A DNA stretch of 64,000 nt from Actinacidiphila paucisporea (GCF_900142575.1 NZ_FRBI01000027.1:1-64000); one strand, 5' to 3'; counted from the stretch's first letter, positions 1 through 9,031 are shown. A program made the numbers and translations. Notes: generated by a model not told the origin, from the sequence alone.

Positions 1-114
1 GAGGTCTTCTCCTTCATCGAGACCTTCTACAACCGGCGCCGACTACGCAAACACCCCAACTGGGGCTACCTGACCCCGCACGAGACCCGACAGCGGCACA
101 CCACCGCCGCATAA
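1..114 (+). pseudogene. IS3-family transposase OrfB, C-terminal end (cut by window start)
   Basis: Frame 1 is open from the first base to TAA at 112-114 and gives 37 residues. The stretch FYNRRRLRKHPNWGYLTP is the usual end of the IS3-family OrfB integrase (rve) domain, whose last helix carries a Y-N-x-x-R-x-H/L pattern followed by GYLTP. OrfB carries out DDE-type strand transfer. The catalytic residues lie to the left of the window, so it cannot be judged whether the gene is intact. No OrfA or clear terminal inverted repeat was seen to the right. Confidence 0.75.
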
Positions 115-332
115 GAACGAGCGTCCGAGATCACGGGGAAACTTCAGTGCAGCATTCTCCCCCGTCTGCGGACGCCTGTTGAAGGACCACCAGGCCAGCA
201 GGAGTCGGCAGCACGACACGCCCAATGTGCGCTGGCACCGAGACTGTTGCCCACTACTTTGAGCAACTCGACGGCGATCCGACCCCGCCAGGCCGTCTGG
301 GCTAGTTCGGATAAGCCTGTATCCGGTGTCCC

Positions 333-557
333 ATGCTCCAGGTCAGCCCGAAGATGATCAGTCGGCTTGACGACCTCGAAGCCGACCTCGTCACCCGCAA
401 AGTCCGCGCCCAAGCCGAAGGTTGGGCCGGTGAGATTGAAGGTCTCGACCTCACCCTCCAACTCCTGCGCGCCAAACGGGATGACACCCACCGCCGCACC
501 CGCCGCCCCACCGCCGACCTCGGCATCCCTACCCCCCGAACCATAGGAGCCCCGTGA
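333..557 (+). CDS. Short recombinase-associated conserved protein
   Basis: This 74-residue protein is charged and predicted helical. Its pattern (SRLDDLEADLVTRKVRAQ, then a GEIEGLDLTL-like core and an LRAKRD helix) resembles small actinomycete proteins that are often labelled recombinase and found beside mobile elements. No catalytic residue can be assigned. The start is uncertain: ATG at 333 and ATG at 354 are in frame and neither has a convincing ribosome binding site. It could be the stranded tail of a longer gene. The identification rests on memory of family appearance. Confidence 0.45.
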   Translation: MLQVSPKMISRLDDLEADLVTRKVRAQAEGWAGEIEGLDLTLQLLRAKRDDTHRRTRRPTADLGIPTPRTIGAP

Positions 558-699
558 CAGCACCGATACGCACTCATCCGACGGCGGCGCCGGTGAGCGC
601 GTGCCGCGCAGAGCGCGGTGCCGAACGCACACGCCCGCTGCTGGGGCGCGCCGAGCGGGCGGTCGAGGGCGAGCGACGGCTATGCGGACACAACTCATC

Positions 700-1296
700 T
701 CAGACCGATTCGCCAGGCGTCAGATACCGGTAACTGCTGCCGGTCTCCTCGGCGAGCCAGCCGTTGACGCTGCTGAGGCCGCGATCGTTGATTTGAGCGT
801 CGTGTATTGGGAACGCCCGCTGCGGTTTGACCGCCTTGACGAAGTCGATTGCCTCCGCCATCTTCATCCACGATCCTTGGGCCGGTACCAGGAGCGTCTC
901 GACCGGCTGCTCGGGGACGTACAGCGAGTCACCGGGGTGGTAGATGGCCTCGTCGACGATGTAGCCGAGGTTCGCGCAGTCCGGTTGGCCGTCGTAGATG
1001 AACGCGTGACGCCCGCCGACAGCTCGTACGCGGAAGCCGGCGGCGGTGAACTCCGCACCGGAGGACACCCCGGTAACCTCCAGCCGTTCAATGTTCGCTT
1101 CGGCCGGGGCGTAGACCGGAACGCCGAGCCCGGCCAGGCGAAGGACATCGATGTGATCGGTGTGTTCGTGGGTCACCAGCACGGCGTCCGCGCCGGTCAA
1201 GGCATCTGGCTCGCTCCACGTCCCTGGATCGATGACCAGCGCCCGGCCATCGTGTTCAAGCCGTACACATGCGTGGGTGTATTTCGTGATCCGCAT
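700..1296 (-). CDS. MBL-fold metal-dependent hydrolase
   Basis: This 198-residue cytoplasmic protein starts MRITKYTHACVRLEHDG. It carries the metallo-beta-lactamase-fold signature THEHTDHID (HxHxDH, two-metal site). Later possible metal ligands are in YHPGDSL and FPIHDAQI. The compact size and the opening 'H-A-C-V' strand match the UlaG-like/L-ascorbate-6-phosphate-lactonase-like branch of small actinomycete hydrolases, not a true beta-lactamase. The substrate is unknown. The chosen ATG at 1296 removes a low-complexity upstream extension that is also open. The gene stands alone between mobile-element debris. Confidence 0.85.
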   Translation of the reverse strand: MRITKYTHACVRLEHDGRALVIDPGTWSEPDALTGADAVLVTHEHTDHIDVLRLAGLGVPVYAPAEANIERLEVTGVSSGAEFTAAGFRVRAVGGRHAFIYDGQPDCANLGYIVDEAIYHPGDSLYVPEQPVETLLVPAQGSWMKMAEAIDFVKAVKPQRAFPIHDAQINDRGLSSVNGWLAEETGSSYRYLTPGESV

Positions 1297-1422
1297 GGCG
1301 CCCAAACGTATACTGCCGCACCACCCTGCGCCCGCTGGTCCCAGGCTGAACACGGAGGCCCGCGCAACGCGGACCTGCGTGCCGATGTGTGAAAACTCGA
1401 CCCGGACGTTTGCCTATCAACC

Positions 1423-1448
1423 GCCAAGCGCCAAGCGCTAAGCGCTAA
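1423..1448. repeat. Short 7-bp tandem repeat
   Basis: Between the hydrolase and the recombinase remnant, a 7-bp unit (C-C/T-AAGCG) is repeated just under four times in a row. It lies outside any gene. No function is suggested by the sequence. It may be slippage-generated. Confidence 0.5.
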
Positions 1449-1529
1449 GTGATCGTGAACCAGAGTTCGGGGCGTGAGTTCGGCCTTGGGGAACATCGGT
1501 ACAGCGGTTGGCTCTGAGATTGATCATGG

Positions 1530-2240
1530 TCAGGGCATGAGGGTGCTGACTCGGTTCTCGTACTCGCGGCGGGCCCTGCGCTGGGTCGGGACTACGGGGA
1601 GGCCCTGGCCGCCGTCGAGCGGCTGGCAGTGGGCGAGAAGCTGGCGGTGGACGGCGGGGACCGCGGTGACGCGCAGGGTGTAGCCCTGGCCGCGCCGTAC
1701 GGTGACGCCCTGGTCGAGCGCGGCCCGCTCGGCGGGCTCCAGGTCGGTGGTGCGGAGGAAGTCGGCGACTTTGCCCGGCATGTCGAGGGTGACCGGCAGT
1801 TCAGGGGCGGCGTCCTCCTCGCTGGCGGTGTGGTCGGGCAGGAGGTCGGCGACGGCCGTACGGATGGCGCCGCGGCTGACTCGGTGGTCGCGGGCGAGAG
1901 CGGCGATGGAGCGGCCTTCGAGGTACGCGGTGCGCACGTCGCCGGTCTTCGTGGTCGCCACGGCCGGGCGGCGTCCACCCCTGCTGCCCCTGGCCTCGGC
2001 GGCGCGCAGTCCGTCGTAGGTCAGCTCGCGCTGGAGGTCGCGTTGGAGTTCGCCGGCGGCGGCGAGGGTCTGCACCATGAACTTCACGGTGGAGAGCAGT
2101 TCGCCGGTGCGCGGGTGGCGGGCGGTGAGGTCCATCGCGGAGAACGCGCCGTCGTGGATGCGCAGTGCCACCTGCTCGCGGTGCAGGACGTCGAGCACGT
2201 CGAGGATGTGCCCGGTCCCGCGTACGAGGCGAAACGGAGG
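1530..2240 (-). pseudogene. Serine recombinase (resolvase/invertase), N-terminally truncated
   Basis: The readable frame runs from about RLVRGTGHILDV to the stop at 1530. It covers the end of the resolvase catalytic domain (the RGTGH and DGAFSAMDLT regions), the long helix, a TYDGLRAAEARG linker and a helix-turn-helix typical of the Hin/resolvase C terminus (IAALARDHRVSRGAIRTAVADL). An extra actinomycete-type C-terminal extension follows. The N-terminal part with the catalytic serine is absent and no other frame supplies it. The longest start-to-stop piece begins at GTG 2198. A likely operator or recombination site lies just upstream (2253-2379). Confidence 0.75.
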
Positions 2241-2252
2241 ATCGGACCCTAT

Positions 2253-2379
2253 CTGTCGTCAAACCCTGTCAGCAATCGCCATCGGATCAGATTGGATTCG
2301 CGCCGCCTCGAACCCCCGGATTGCACGGGTTCATTGGACGCCCTGCCTGCCTGTCGTCAAACGATCGTTTGACGACAGG
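2253..2379. repeat. Perfect 30-bp palindrome plus distal half-site (res-like)
   Basis: Positions 2350-2379 form a perfect 30-bp palindrome, CCTGTCGTCAAACGA and its exact reverse complement. The arm CTGTCGTCAAAC appears again alone at 2253-2264. Serine recombinases bind paired, imperfectly symmetric half-sites in this arrangement next to their own gene. A recombination site or operator for the truncated recombinase is therefore the simplest reading. An operator for the XRE regulator is less likely because the palindrome lies beyond that gene's 3' end. Confidence 0.55.
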
Positions 2380-2402
2380 AGAGTGCCGCCTGATGGGTCT
2401 AC

Positions 2403-3287
2403 TCAGGGGCGGGATGCGTCCTGGTGGGCTTCGTCCGGGCTGGTTGCGGCCCAGGACGCGAGCAGTATGAGGGCGTCGTGTTCGGGGGTGCCGGGTTCGG
2501 CGCTGTAGGCGGTGAGGGTCAGTCCGGCGTCGCCGGGCAGCTCCATGGCGTCGAAATCGAGGGCGATCTCGCCGATGGTCGGGTGACGGAAGCGCTTGTG
2601 GCCGGTGTGGTGCAGGCGCACGTTGTGCTTGGCCCAGGCGGTGCGGAACTCGTCGCTGCGGGTGACGAGTTCGCCGATGAGGCTGGTGAGTTCGGTATCG
2701 CCCGGGGCTCGACCGGCTTCGGTGCGCAGCAGGGAGACGGTGGTGCTGACGGAGGCGTTCCAGTCAGGGAAGAAGCCGCGGCTGGTGGGGTCGAGGAACT
2801 GGAAGCGGGCGATGTTGACTGGGCGGGCCGCTGCGGTGAACAGGGGTGCGTACAGGGCGCGGCCGAGGTCGTTGACGGCGAGGATGTCGAGGCGGCCGTT
2901 GCGAATGAAGGCCGGTGAGCCGGTCATGGAGTCCAGGACTCGCTTGAGGCTGGCGGGGACGGTGTCCTTGGCCCGGCGTGAGGTGCGGCGGGCCGGGCGC
3001 TGGCGCTGGGCGGCGGCCAGGTCGTGCAGGTGGGAGCGTTCGGCGTCGTCGAGCTGGAGGGCGCGGCAGAGCGCGTCGAGGACTTCTTCGGAGGCGCCGG
3101 CGAGCTGGCCGCGTTCCAGGCGGACGTAGTAGTCGATGCTGACACCGGCGAGCAGGGCGACTTCCTCTCGGCGCAGTCCGGGGACCCTGCGCTTGCCGCT
3201 GCCGAAGGCGGGCAGGCCGGCCTGCTCTGGGGTGATCTTGGCCCGGCGGGTGGCGAGGAATTCTCGGATCTCGCGGCTGGTGTCCAT
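2403..3287 (-). CDS. XRE-family regulator with MmyB-like ligand-binding domain
   Basis: This 294-residue protein has an N-terminal helix-turn-helix (residues about 8-75, with PGLRREEVALLAGVS and YVRLERGQ, the standard actinomycete XRE pattern). A linker rich in R/A is followed by a PAS-like MmyB-type domain (residues about 105-270, starting near PAFIRNGRLDILAVNDLGRAL and including HHTGHKRFRHPTIGEI). The ATG at 3287 is used because the HTH begins directly after it. It is divergent from the genes starting at 3515, across about 230 bp. Regulation of that operon and of itself is the likely role. Related regulators commonly sit beside single reductases. Confidence 0.88.
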   Translation of the reverse strand: MDTSREIREFLATRRAKITPEQAGLPAFGSGKRRVPGLRREEVALLAGVSIDYYVRLERGQLAGASEEVLDALCRALQLDDAERSHLHDLAAAQRQRPARRTSRRAKDTVPASLKRVLDSMTGSPAFIRNGRLDILAVNDLGRALYAPLFTAAARPVNIARFQFLDPTSRGFFPDWNASVSTTVSLLRTEAGRAPGDTELTSLIGELVTRSDEFRTAWAKHNVRLHHTGHKRFRHPTIGEIALDFDAMELPGDAGLTLTAYSAEPGTPEHDALILLASWAATSPDEAHQDASRP

Positions 3288-3514
3288 GTTGTCCAGGTTA
3301 GGAGGCGCGGGGGGCGGCTGGGAGGTTCTGTCAGTACCTGGAACGGCAGAGCCTTCCGCACGCCTGTGAGCTGCGGTTTCCTCGATGGTGTCAGCAGATG
3401 CGGCCCCGGCCCGGAAGGCGGGCACCTCCCCTTTGCGGGATGCCTGCCGGCCTGGGGTGGCCGACAGTGGCAGTGCCGCATCCTCGCGTCCGAACCATCA
3501 CAAGGAGTCACATC
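3288..3514. promoter_or_regulatory. Divergent intergenic region, regulator / redox operon
   Basis: This 227-bp gap separates the divergent XRE regulator and the CMD-like gene and must contain both promoters. AAGGAG lies 8-10 bases before the ATG at 3515 and is a strong ribosome binding site. No clear -35/-10 pair or palindromic operator was recognised by eye. Confidence 0.5.
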
Positions 3515-3835
3515 ATGGCGAAGCAGTCCGCACCCCAGGAGCTGGCCGGTATCGCGCCGAAGCTGGTCGAGGTCACCAACGAAGTCCTGTTCCAGGACGT
3601 GTGGGAGCGCCCTGGGCTCTCCCCGCGGGACCGGAGCCTGGTCACGGTCAGTGTGCTGGCCGCCCTCTACCGCAGCGAGCAGCTGCCGTACCACCTGGGT
3701 GTGGCGCTGGACAACGGGCTCACGGTCGAGGAGCTGTCCGAGGCGATCACGCACCTGGCGTTCTATGCCGGATGGCCCAACGCCATGACGGCGATCACCC
3801 TGCTGAAGAAGATCGCGGACGAACGCTCCGCCTGA
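3515..3835 (+). CDS. Carboxymuconolactone decarboxylase (CMD)-like protein
   Basis: This 106-residue all-helical protein belongs to the CMD/AhpD-like fold. The pattern RDRSLVTVSVLAAL, YHLGVALDNGLTVEELSEAI and HLAFYAGWPNAM is characteristic of the gamma-CMD group. There is no CxxC pair of the AhpD type, so peroxidase activity is not expected from sequence. It is the first gene of an operon with a cupin and an aldo-keto reductase. That trio, next to an MmyB-like regulator, is a common actinomycete redox or detoxification cluster. The substrate is unknown. Confidence 0.88.
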   Translation: MAKQSAPQELAGIAPKLVEVTNEVLFQDVWERPGLSPRDRSLVTVSVLAALYRSEQLPYHLGVALDNGLTVEELSEAITHLAFYAGWPNAMTAITLLKKIADERSA

Positions 3836-3903
3836 TCCCCGGCGCGAGCAGCGACCCTGCCCCGCACGATCCGCGGGGCGTAGTGAACCGGAAGAGGAAC
3901 AAG

Positions 3904-4338
3904 ATGGCTGGCAACGGATTCGACCAGATCTTCCCGCTCGGCGAGAAGAACGACGCCTACGCGCAGTATTTCATCGGCCAGAGCTACCTGGCTCCGCTCA
4001 CCTCGGGCAGCGTCCCGGTCAGCAACGTCTCCTTCGAGCCGAGCTGCCGCAACAACTGGCACATCCACCACGGCACGAACGGCGGCGGCGACCAGATCCT
4101 GCTGTGCACGGCCGGCAGCGGCTGGTACCAGGCCGAGGGCGAGGACCCCATCAGCATGGAGCCGGGCACGGTGATCCGCGTCCCCGCCGGCACGAAGCAC
4201 TGGCACGGCGCGAAGGCAGACGCGTGGTTCTCCCACCTCGCCTTCATCACCCCGGGCGAAGGTGTCAGCAACGAATGGCTAGAGCCGGTCACCGACGAGG
4301 TGTACGGCAAGCTGCCGAAGAACGGAGCGCACGCATGA
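3904..4338 (+). CDS. Cupin-domain protein
   Basis: This 144-residue single-domain cupin has its first motif around NWHIHHGTNGGGDQ (H53, H55, H56 and Q64 as candidate metal ligands). Its second motif is around PGTVIRVPAGTKHWHG (H99, H101). It resembles the small cupins that accompany CMD-like proteins. Those pairs are often fused or adjacent, and here they are 68 bp apart. The ATG at 3904 follows GAAGAGGAA, a good ribosome binding site. The last bases overlap the start of the aldo-keto reductase, so the two are likely co-translated. Confidence 0.9.
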   Translation: MAGNGFDQIFPLGEKNDAYAQYFIGQSYLAPLTSGSVPVSNVSFEPSCRNNWHIHHGTNGGGDQILLCTAGSGWYQAEGEDPISMEPGTVIRVPAGTKHWHGAKADAWFSHLAFITPGEGVSNEWLEPVTDEVYGKLPKNGAHA

Positions 4339-5192
4339 CCGTCCTGGACGAGACCTACACGCTGTCGAACGGCGTCGAGATCCCCAAGCTCGGGCTCGGC
4401 ACCTGGTTCATCGACGACGACAAGGCGGCCGACGCGGTCCGCGCGGCCGTGCAGATCGGCTACCGCAACATCGACACCGCCCAGGCCTACGGCAACGAGC
4501 GCGGCGTCGGCGAGGGCGTACGCACCTCCGGCGTGCCGCGCGAGGAGCTGTTCGTCTCGACCAAGCTCGCCGCGGAGATCAAGGACTACGACCAGGCGGT
4601 GGCCGCGATCGACGGCTCCCTGGAGAAGCTGGGCCTGGACTACGTCGACCTGATGCTGATCCACAGCCCGCAGCCGTGGGACGACTTCCGCGGCGGCGAC
4701 TACGCCCAGGGCAATCGCGCCGCGTGGCGCGCGTTGGAGGAGGCCCACAAGGCCGGGAAGATCCGGGCCATCGGCGTCTCCAACTTCCAGCAGCACGACC
4801 TGGAGAACATCTTCCAGGGCGCGAGCGTCGTCCCGCACGTGAACCAGCTGCTCGTCCACGCCGGGAACACCCCCGCCGAGCTGCTGGCCTACTGCGAGAG
4901 CAAGCAGATCCTCGTCGAGGCGTACTCGCCGATCGCCCACGGCGCGATCCTGAAGAATGCCGAAGTCCAGGCGATGGCCGAGAAGTACGGCGTGTCCGTC
5001 CCCCAGCTCTGCATCCGCTACACCCTCCAGCTGGGCACGGTGTCGCTGCCCAAGACGGCGAACCCCGAGCACATGCGCTCCAATGCCGAGGTCGACTTCG
5101 AGATCTCCGACGCGGACATGGATGCTCTGCGGGGCCAGCTCGATGTGGATTACGGCGACCACAGCGCCTTCCCCGTCTACAGCGGCAAGTGA
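4335..5192 (+). CDS. Aldo/keto reductase
   Basis: This 285-residue NADPH-dependent oxidoreductase has the AKR (beta/alpha)8 barrel. The catalytic tetrad is visible: D47 and Y52 in NIDTAQAYGNE, K77 in VSTKL and H110 in LMLIHSPQPW. The GVSNFQ motif and the late SLPKTANPEHM region (cofactor binding) are present. It resembles 2,5-diketo-D-gluconate reductase-like AKRs. Its ATG overlaps the cupin stop (ATGA). Together with the CMD and cupin it probably reduces a reactive carbonyl, but the substrate cannot be read from sequence. Confidence 0.93.
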   Translation: MTVLDETYTLSNGVEIPKLGLGTWFIDDDKAADAVRAAVQIGYRNIDTAQAYGNERGVGEGVRTSGVPREELFVSTKLAAEIKDYDQAVAAIDGSLEKLGLDYVDLMLIHSPQPWDDFRGGDYAQGNRAAWRALEEAHKAGKIRAIGVSNFQQHDLENIFQGASVVPHVNQLLVHAGNTPAELLAYCESKQILVEAYSPIAHGAILKNAEVQAMAEKYGVSVPQLCIRYTLQLGTVSLPKTANPEHMRSNAEVDFEISDADMDALRGQLDVDYGDHSAFPVYSGK

Positions 5193-5267
5193 CGCCAGAC
5201 GAGGGCCAGCCCGCGCTGGCATGGATCGGCCACGACGCACCGAGCCCACCGGCCCAAGCGAAACGGC

Positions 5268-7374
5268 CTAGTCCGGATCGCCCCCTCCGTCGTCCTCGTC
5301 CAGCTCCGGCGTGTCCGGGTCGCGCAGCGGGCGCAGGGCGCCGGCGGCCGGGACGCTGGCGGTGAAGCTGTAGCGGCCGAGCAGGTTCAGGTTGCGGTGC
5401 TTGAGCGGGGACAGGCGGGCGACGTCCTCGTCGCGGATCTCATGGCCCTCGGCGCGGAGCTGGGCGACGGCGGCGTCGATGTACTTCGTCGTCCAGAGCA
5501 CGATGGCGTTGAGGACCAGGCCGAGCGCGCCGAGCTGGTCCTCCATCCCGTCGCGGTACGCCTGGTGGATGGTGCCGCGCTTGCCGTGGCACACGTCCCT
5601 CGCCAGCTTGTGGCGGGACTCCTGCACGGTGAGCTGCCGGTTCATCTGCCGGCGGTAGGTGTCGTCGACCGGATCGACCACCCGCAGCAGGTGCTCGGTC
5701 TTCGCGATCCGCCCGTACTCCGCAAACGCCGCCCCGAGCGGCGTCGGGCGGCCGTCGCGTCCGAACATCCGCAGCAGGTCGTAGGCGCGGACCTGGTTGG
5801 TGACCAGGGAACCGGCGACCTTCAGCATGTCCGGCCAGTGCGTGATCACCTTGTTCAGGTTCACACGGTTACGCGCCAGATCCTCCACCACGCCATACGT
5901 GGCCCTGTCGACGCCAGGCATCGTGGCCCGCCAGAACCGCTGATCGTCCAGGTCGCGGAACCTGGGGCTGAAGTTGTAGCCGAGGATCTTGAACAGGCCG
6001 AACACCATGTCGGAGTATGAGGCGTTGTCGGTCGCCACCATCTCCGGCTTCACCCCCGCCGTCGAGGTTCAGCAACGCGTCCAGGATGTGCAGGGAGTCG
6101 CGCGGGGTGCCGGGCACGACCATCTGCCCAATGGCCGCGACCTGGTCGTTGGCGGCGTTGAGCCAGGTGATGCCCCGCTTGAACCCGAAGTACTTCGGCG
6201 ACGGGGCTGCGCTGATGGTGCACACCGGCACCTGGAAGCGCAGCCCGTCCACGGAGGCGAGCAGCCCGTCACCCCAGTAACGCACGATCGGGATGCCGGC
6301 CTGGGCAGCGATGAGAGCTGCGTTCGCCGCGGCGATGGTGTCGGCGCGCAGGTAGTACTGGTCGACGTGCACGAGCCGGGCCCGGGTCAGGGCCCCATAG
6401 CCGGGGTTGACCACCGGGGCCAGGCCGATGTTGCACGCCTCGGACACCAGCAGCGCGACCACCGAGGTGGGCAAGTCCTTCATCCGGGTCGTGCCGTCGC
6501 CGAGGTGCACGAAGGCGCCGAGGAACCCGGTCCAGGCGTTCACCTCGAACAGCCGGTCCGGCAGGTCGATCTTCGGGAGCATCTTCTCGACCCGCTGGCG
6601 CAGCCAGGTCAGCGACTTCGGCTCGCCGAGCGCGCCGAGCTTGTCGACGTTCAGCTTCACCCGCCCGTCGCCGGCCACCTCGACGGAGACCTTCGCCGCC
6701 GACCCTGCTTCCTCCAGGCGCGTCGCGAGCTGCTTCCATCCGGCGTCCAGGCCCCGCACCAGCTCCGCCAGGTGCTCGGTGAGGGGCATGTCCAGGCTCA
6801 GGGCCGCCAGGACGTCCTCCTCGACCGCGTCCCAGTCGGACCCGTCCAGCAGAGGGGCCCGCGGGTTGGACCAGCGGTGCGACGGAGCGGCGAACACGTC
6901 CCGGCTGTTCAGAGCCCGGTGCAGCTGCTCCAGCACGCACACCACGTACGCGTCCCGGTCCACCGCGCCCTGCGGCAGATCCGGGTTGGCGTACACCGCC
7001 TTGCGCCACGCCGGCGGCACCAGCTTGTCGTCCACCTCGCGCGGCAGCAGCGGCTTGATGCCCACCTTCCGCCGCGCCAGCGCCGGAAGACCACGGACCC
7101 CGGCCAGGACCCGCTTCCCGGCACTCGCCGCATCCAGCGCCTTCGACTCGCCCAGCAACGCGAGGAACGGGCGCACCGTCGCATACCGGTTCGCGAGCGC
7201 GGCTCGCATGGCGACCTCGGCCGAGTTCTCGTCCTCGGGCACCAGGGTCACCACGGTGACCGCCGCGGACATCACGGCGGCACGCGGCGCGACCTCCTCC
7301 ACGGCTGCCCACAGCGCGGCCACGTCCAGGTCCGCCTCCCGCTCCTCGACCAGCTCCAGCTCCTCGAACAGCAC
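5268..7374 (-). pseudogene. Tn3-family transposase TnpA, N-terminally truncated and frameshifted
   Basis: Two adjacent frames give one protein. 6058-7374 encodes the middle part (through VDQYYLRADTIAAANAALI and IPIVRYWGDGLLASVDGLRF) and 5268-6056 encodes the catalytic C terminus (VATDNASYSDMVFGLF through SPLKHRNLNLLGRYSF). Tn3 TnpA is normally about 950-1000 residues. Roughly the first 300 residues are missing here. The frames would join if one C were removed from the run of five at 6053-6057, so the defect is a single-base insertion in a homopolymer. The gene abuts an unrelated gene ending at 7397, so that junction is probably a deletion edge. No terminal repeat was found. Confidence 0.88.
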
Positions 7375-7396
7375 CCCACACGTGGCGGAGGTTCCC

Positions 7397-8218
7397 TCAG
7401 ACCGGGCGGTCGACTACCGCCAGCAGCGCGGCGGTGATGCCGATCAGGGCCCTCGCCTCGTCACGGCTGTACGTGAACGTCGAGGTGACGGCGTCCGCGT
7501 GTACCGATCCGCTTGCCTGATCTTCGACGACCGAGCGGATCGCCGCCCATCGCTCGTCCTTGGCGCGCAGGCGACTGTCCTTGTTGAGCGGCCACGTCCA
7601 GCCGCAGTGAAGCCTGATCCACTCCAGCGCCTTACGGGCATCCAGGATCGCTCCGTCGGTGTCTTCCTCCAGGAGACGACGCTGCGCGGACCTCAGGTGC
7701 TGCGCCGGCTCCGCCCGGGGGTCGTCCTCCAAGGGGAAGGGCACCGCCATCTCGAAGGCCACCGACGGGCCGAGAGCGTTGAGCTGTTCGATCCAACGGC
7801 TCTTGGCGACACTGAAGTGGATCACTTCTGTCGTACTGCCCGGGTAACCGACTGCCTGCGGTAGAGCCCCCGTGGTCTCAAGTTCCAGGCGCAGGTCCCC
7901 CTGACGCGCTTCGTTGATCGCGTGGAGTTGGGCGGCGGTCAGCAGGAACTTGAGCGTGCGGCGCTCAATACCGAACTCCGGGGTAAACGGCAGCATCTCC
8001 GTCACGCGGCCGAGGAGCATGCGCTGGTACGAGCCGGCGGGACTGTAGAGGTCGGCCTGGAGAGCGAGGAACCGTCCGGCCTCCCCGGCAGGCGGCGCCT
8101 TGACCTCCAGCCCGAGCTGCAGGCAGATCGTGCCCATCCCCCGGAGGAGATTCACACTCTCCTCCGGGACGGCGAGTGCGAAGTCCCCGACTCCGGCGTC
8201 GAAGCGCATGACGTTCAT
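7397..8218 (-). CDS. Hypothetical protein
   Basis: This 273-residue protein is not recognised. It begins MNVMRFDAGVGDFALAVPEE, and GGAGGGG lies 5 bases before the ATG at 8218, which decides this start over an upstream GTG. The N-terminal half looks beta-rich. The C-terminal part (about residues 170-270, RRLLEEDTDGAILDARKALEWIRLHCGW) is helical and resembles the C-terminal helices of proteins that carry HEPN-like or TPR-like segments, but no catalytic motif is visible. Codon use is ordinary for the window. It lies at the truncated edge of the Tn3 transposase. Confidence 0.7.
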   Translation of the reverse strand: MNVMRFDAGVGDFALAVPEESVNLLRGMGTICLQLGLEVKAPPAGEAGRFLALQADLYSPAGSYQRMLLGRVTEMLPFTPEFGIERRTLKFLLTAAQLHAINEARQGDLRLELETTGALPQAVGYPGSTTEVIHFSVAKSRWIEQLNALGPSVAFEMAVPFPLEDDPRAEPAQHLRSAQRRLLEEDTDGAILDARKALEWIRLHCGWTWPLNKDSRLRAKDERWAAIRSVVEDQASGSVHADAVTSTFTYSRDEARALIGITAALLAVVDRPV

Positions 8219-8348
8219 GAACGGCCCCTCCGTAATGCAGCCATCCGCCGATTCTTCATCAGCATCGGTCAAAGGTTCTCCGCTTTCCCGGAACCGGGCC
8301 CCCACTGTTCAGTCCAGACGTCACCCCATTGCCATCGAACCAGACGAA

Positions 8349-8765
8349 CTAAGGCACAGGCCATTGAAGTGGAGGCAAAGCGCTGGGCCTGCGACTGATG
8401 GTGACCAACTGGACGCAAGTCGAGCGGCCCGTCCAAAGCATCGCCCCCGAGTTACCCGGTGCTTTCGCCACGCTCAGCTCGTCGAGAAGCACGCTCCAGG
8501 CGCTGACCCCAGGCGCCCAGCACGAGACCAAGCGGCTCGAGCCGTCATCGGATCGACGTGCTGTTCTCCGTCGAGCGGTGAGCCCGTACCAACGACCAAC
8601 CCTCCCGGCCCCGCCACCAGCGGCTCCGAACAGCGTCTTGCCCGAACCCATCGGCCCGATAATCGCTACGTGCACACCACGGTTCCAGCGAAGCGAGTCT
8701 GCCAGCACGAGCATCACCTTCACGGTCGATTCCCCAGTTGCTGCGTAACGGATCGCCACCGGCAC
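8349..8765 (-). pseudogene. Decayed P-loop protein fragment
   Basis: A minus-strand frame contains ADSLRWNRGVHVAIIGPMGSGKT, in which GPMGSGKT is a Walker A motif in a plausible beta-strand/loop setting. After that the reading becomes compositionally poor, so only about 50 residues look protein-like. It may be the remnant of a plasmid- or element-transfer ATPase. The whole stretch 8219-9030 otherwise shows no gene. Confidence 0.3.
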
Positions 8766-8911
8766 CTCACCCCCCTGGTTTTGTGGGAACTCGCCAACAG
8801 CCTCTCAATGGACCGATGACCCTCAACCGCAAATGAGCCCCCGGCCTCATCGTCTCGTCGCATGCCTTCAGCCGCGCACTTGTCCACCGCTCTGCACGCT
8901 CGCTGCACGCG

Positions 8912-8932
8912 TGTCCACCGGTTGTCCACCGG
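8912..8932. repeat. Paired arm-type repeat left of att copy 1
   Basis: The 10-mer TGTCCACCGG occurs twice with one base between (8912-8921 and 8923-8932), about 100 bp from the tRNA fragment at 9032. The same kind of pair appears at 21436-21456, 35401-35421 and, imperfectly, 9194-9214. Repeats of this size and position suggest integrase arm-binding sites. Confidence 0.5.
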
Positions 8933-8993
8933 CGGGCGTCAAGCCCGGCTGCAGCGCGAAGACCGACCCAGACGCAAGGTAGAGGGCAAGGAA

Positions 8994-9028
8994 AAACCCC
9001 AGGTCACGGCGAGTGAGTCCTGGGGTTT
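8994..9028 (-). terminator. tRNA-Thr-linked terminator hairpin, copy 1
   Basis: AAACCCCAGG pairs with CCTGGGGTTT across a short loop. The hairpin lies directly downstream of the tRNA-Thr 3' end in the tRNA's own (minus) direction. The same CCCCAGG stem recurs beside the other two copies, so it has travelled with the att region. Confidence 0.7.
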
Positions 9029-9031
9029 CTC

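Noticed and set aside
700..1296. Beta-lactamase antibiotic-resistance gene
   Set aside because: Only the general MBL fold signature is present. Size and surrounding motifs fit small hydrolases of the UlaG-like kind, and there is no signal peptide.
1530..7374. A complete Tn3-family transposon from recombinase to transposase
   Set aside because: Both the recombinase and TnpA are truncated, no terminal inverted repeats were found, and the TnpA 3' end faces the cargo genes.
5989..7437. 482-residue plus-strand frame
   Set aside because: It is antisense to the Tn3 transposase and is H/R/V/Q-rich without domain features.
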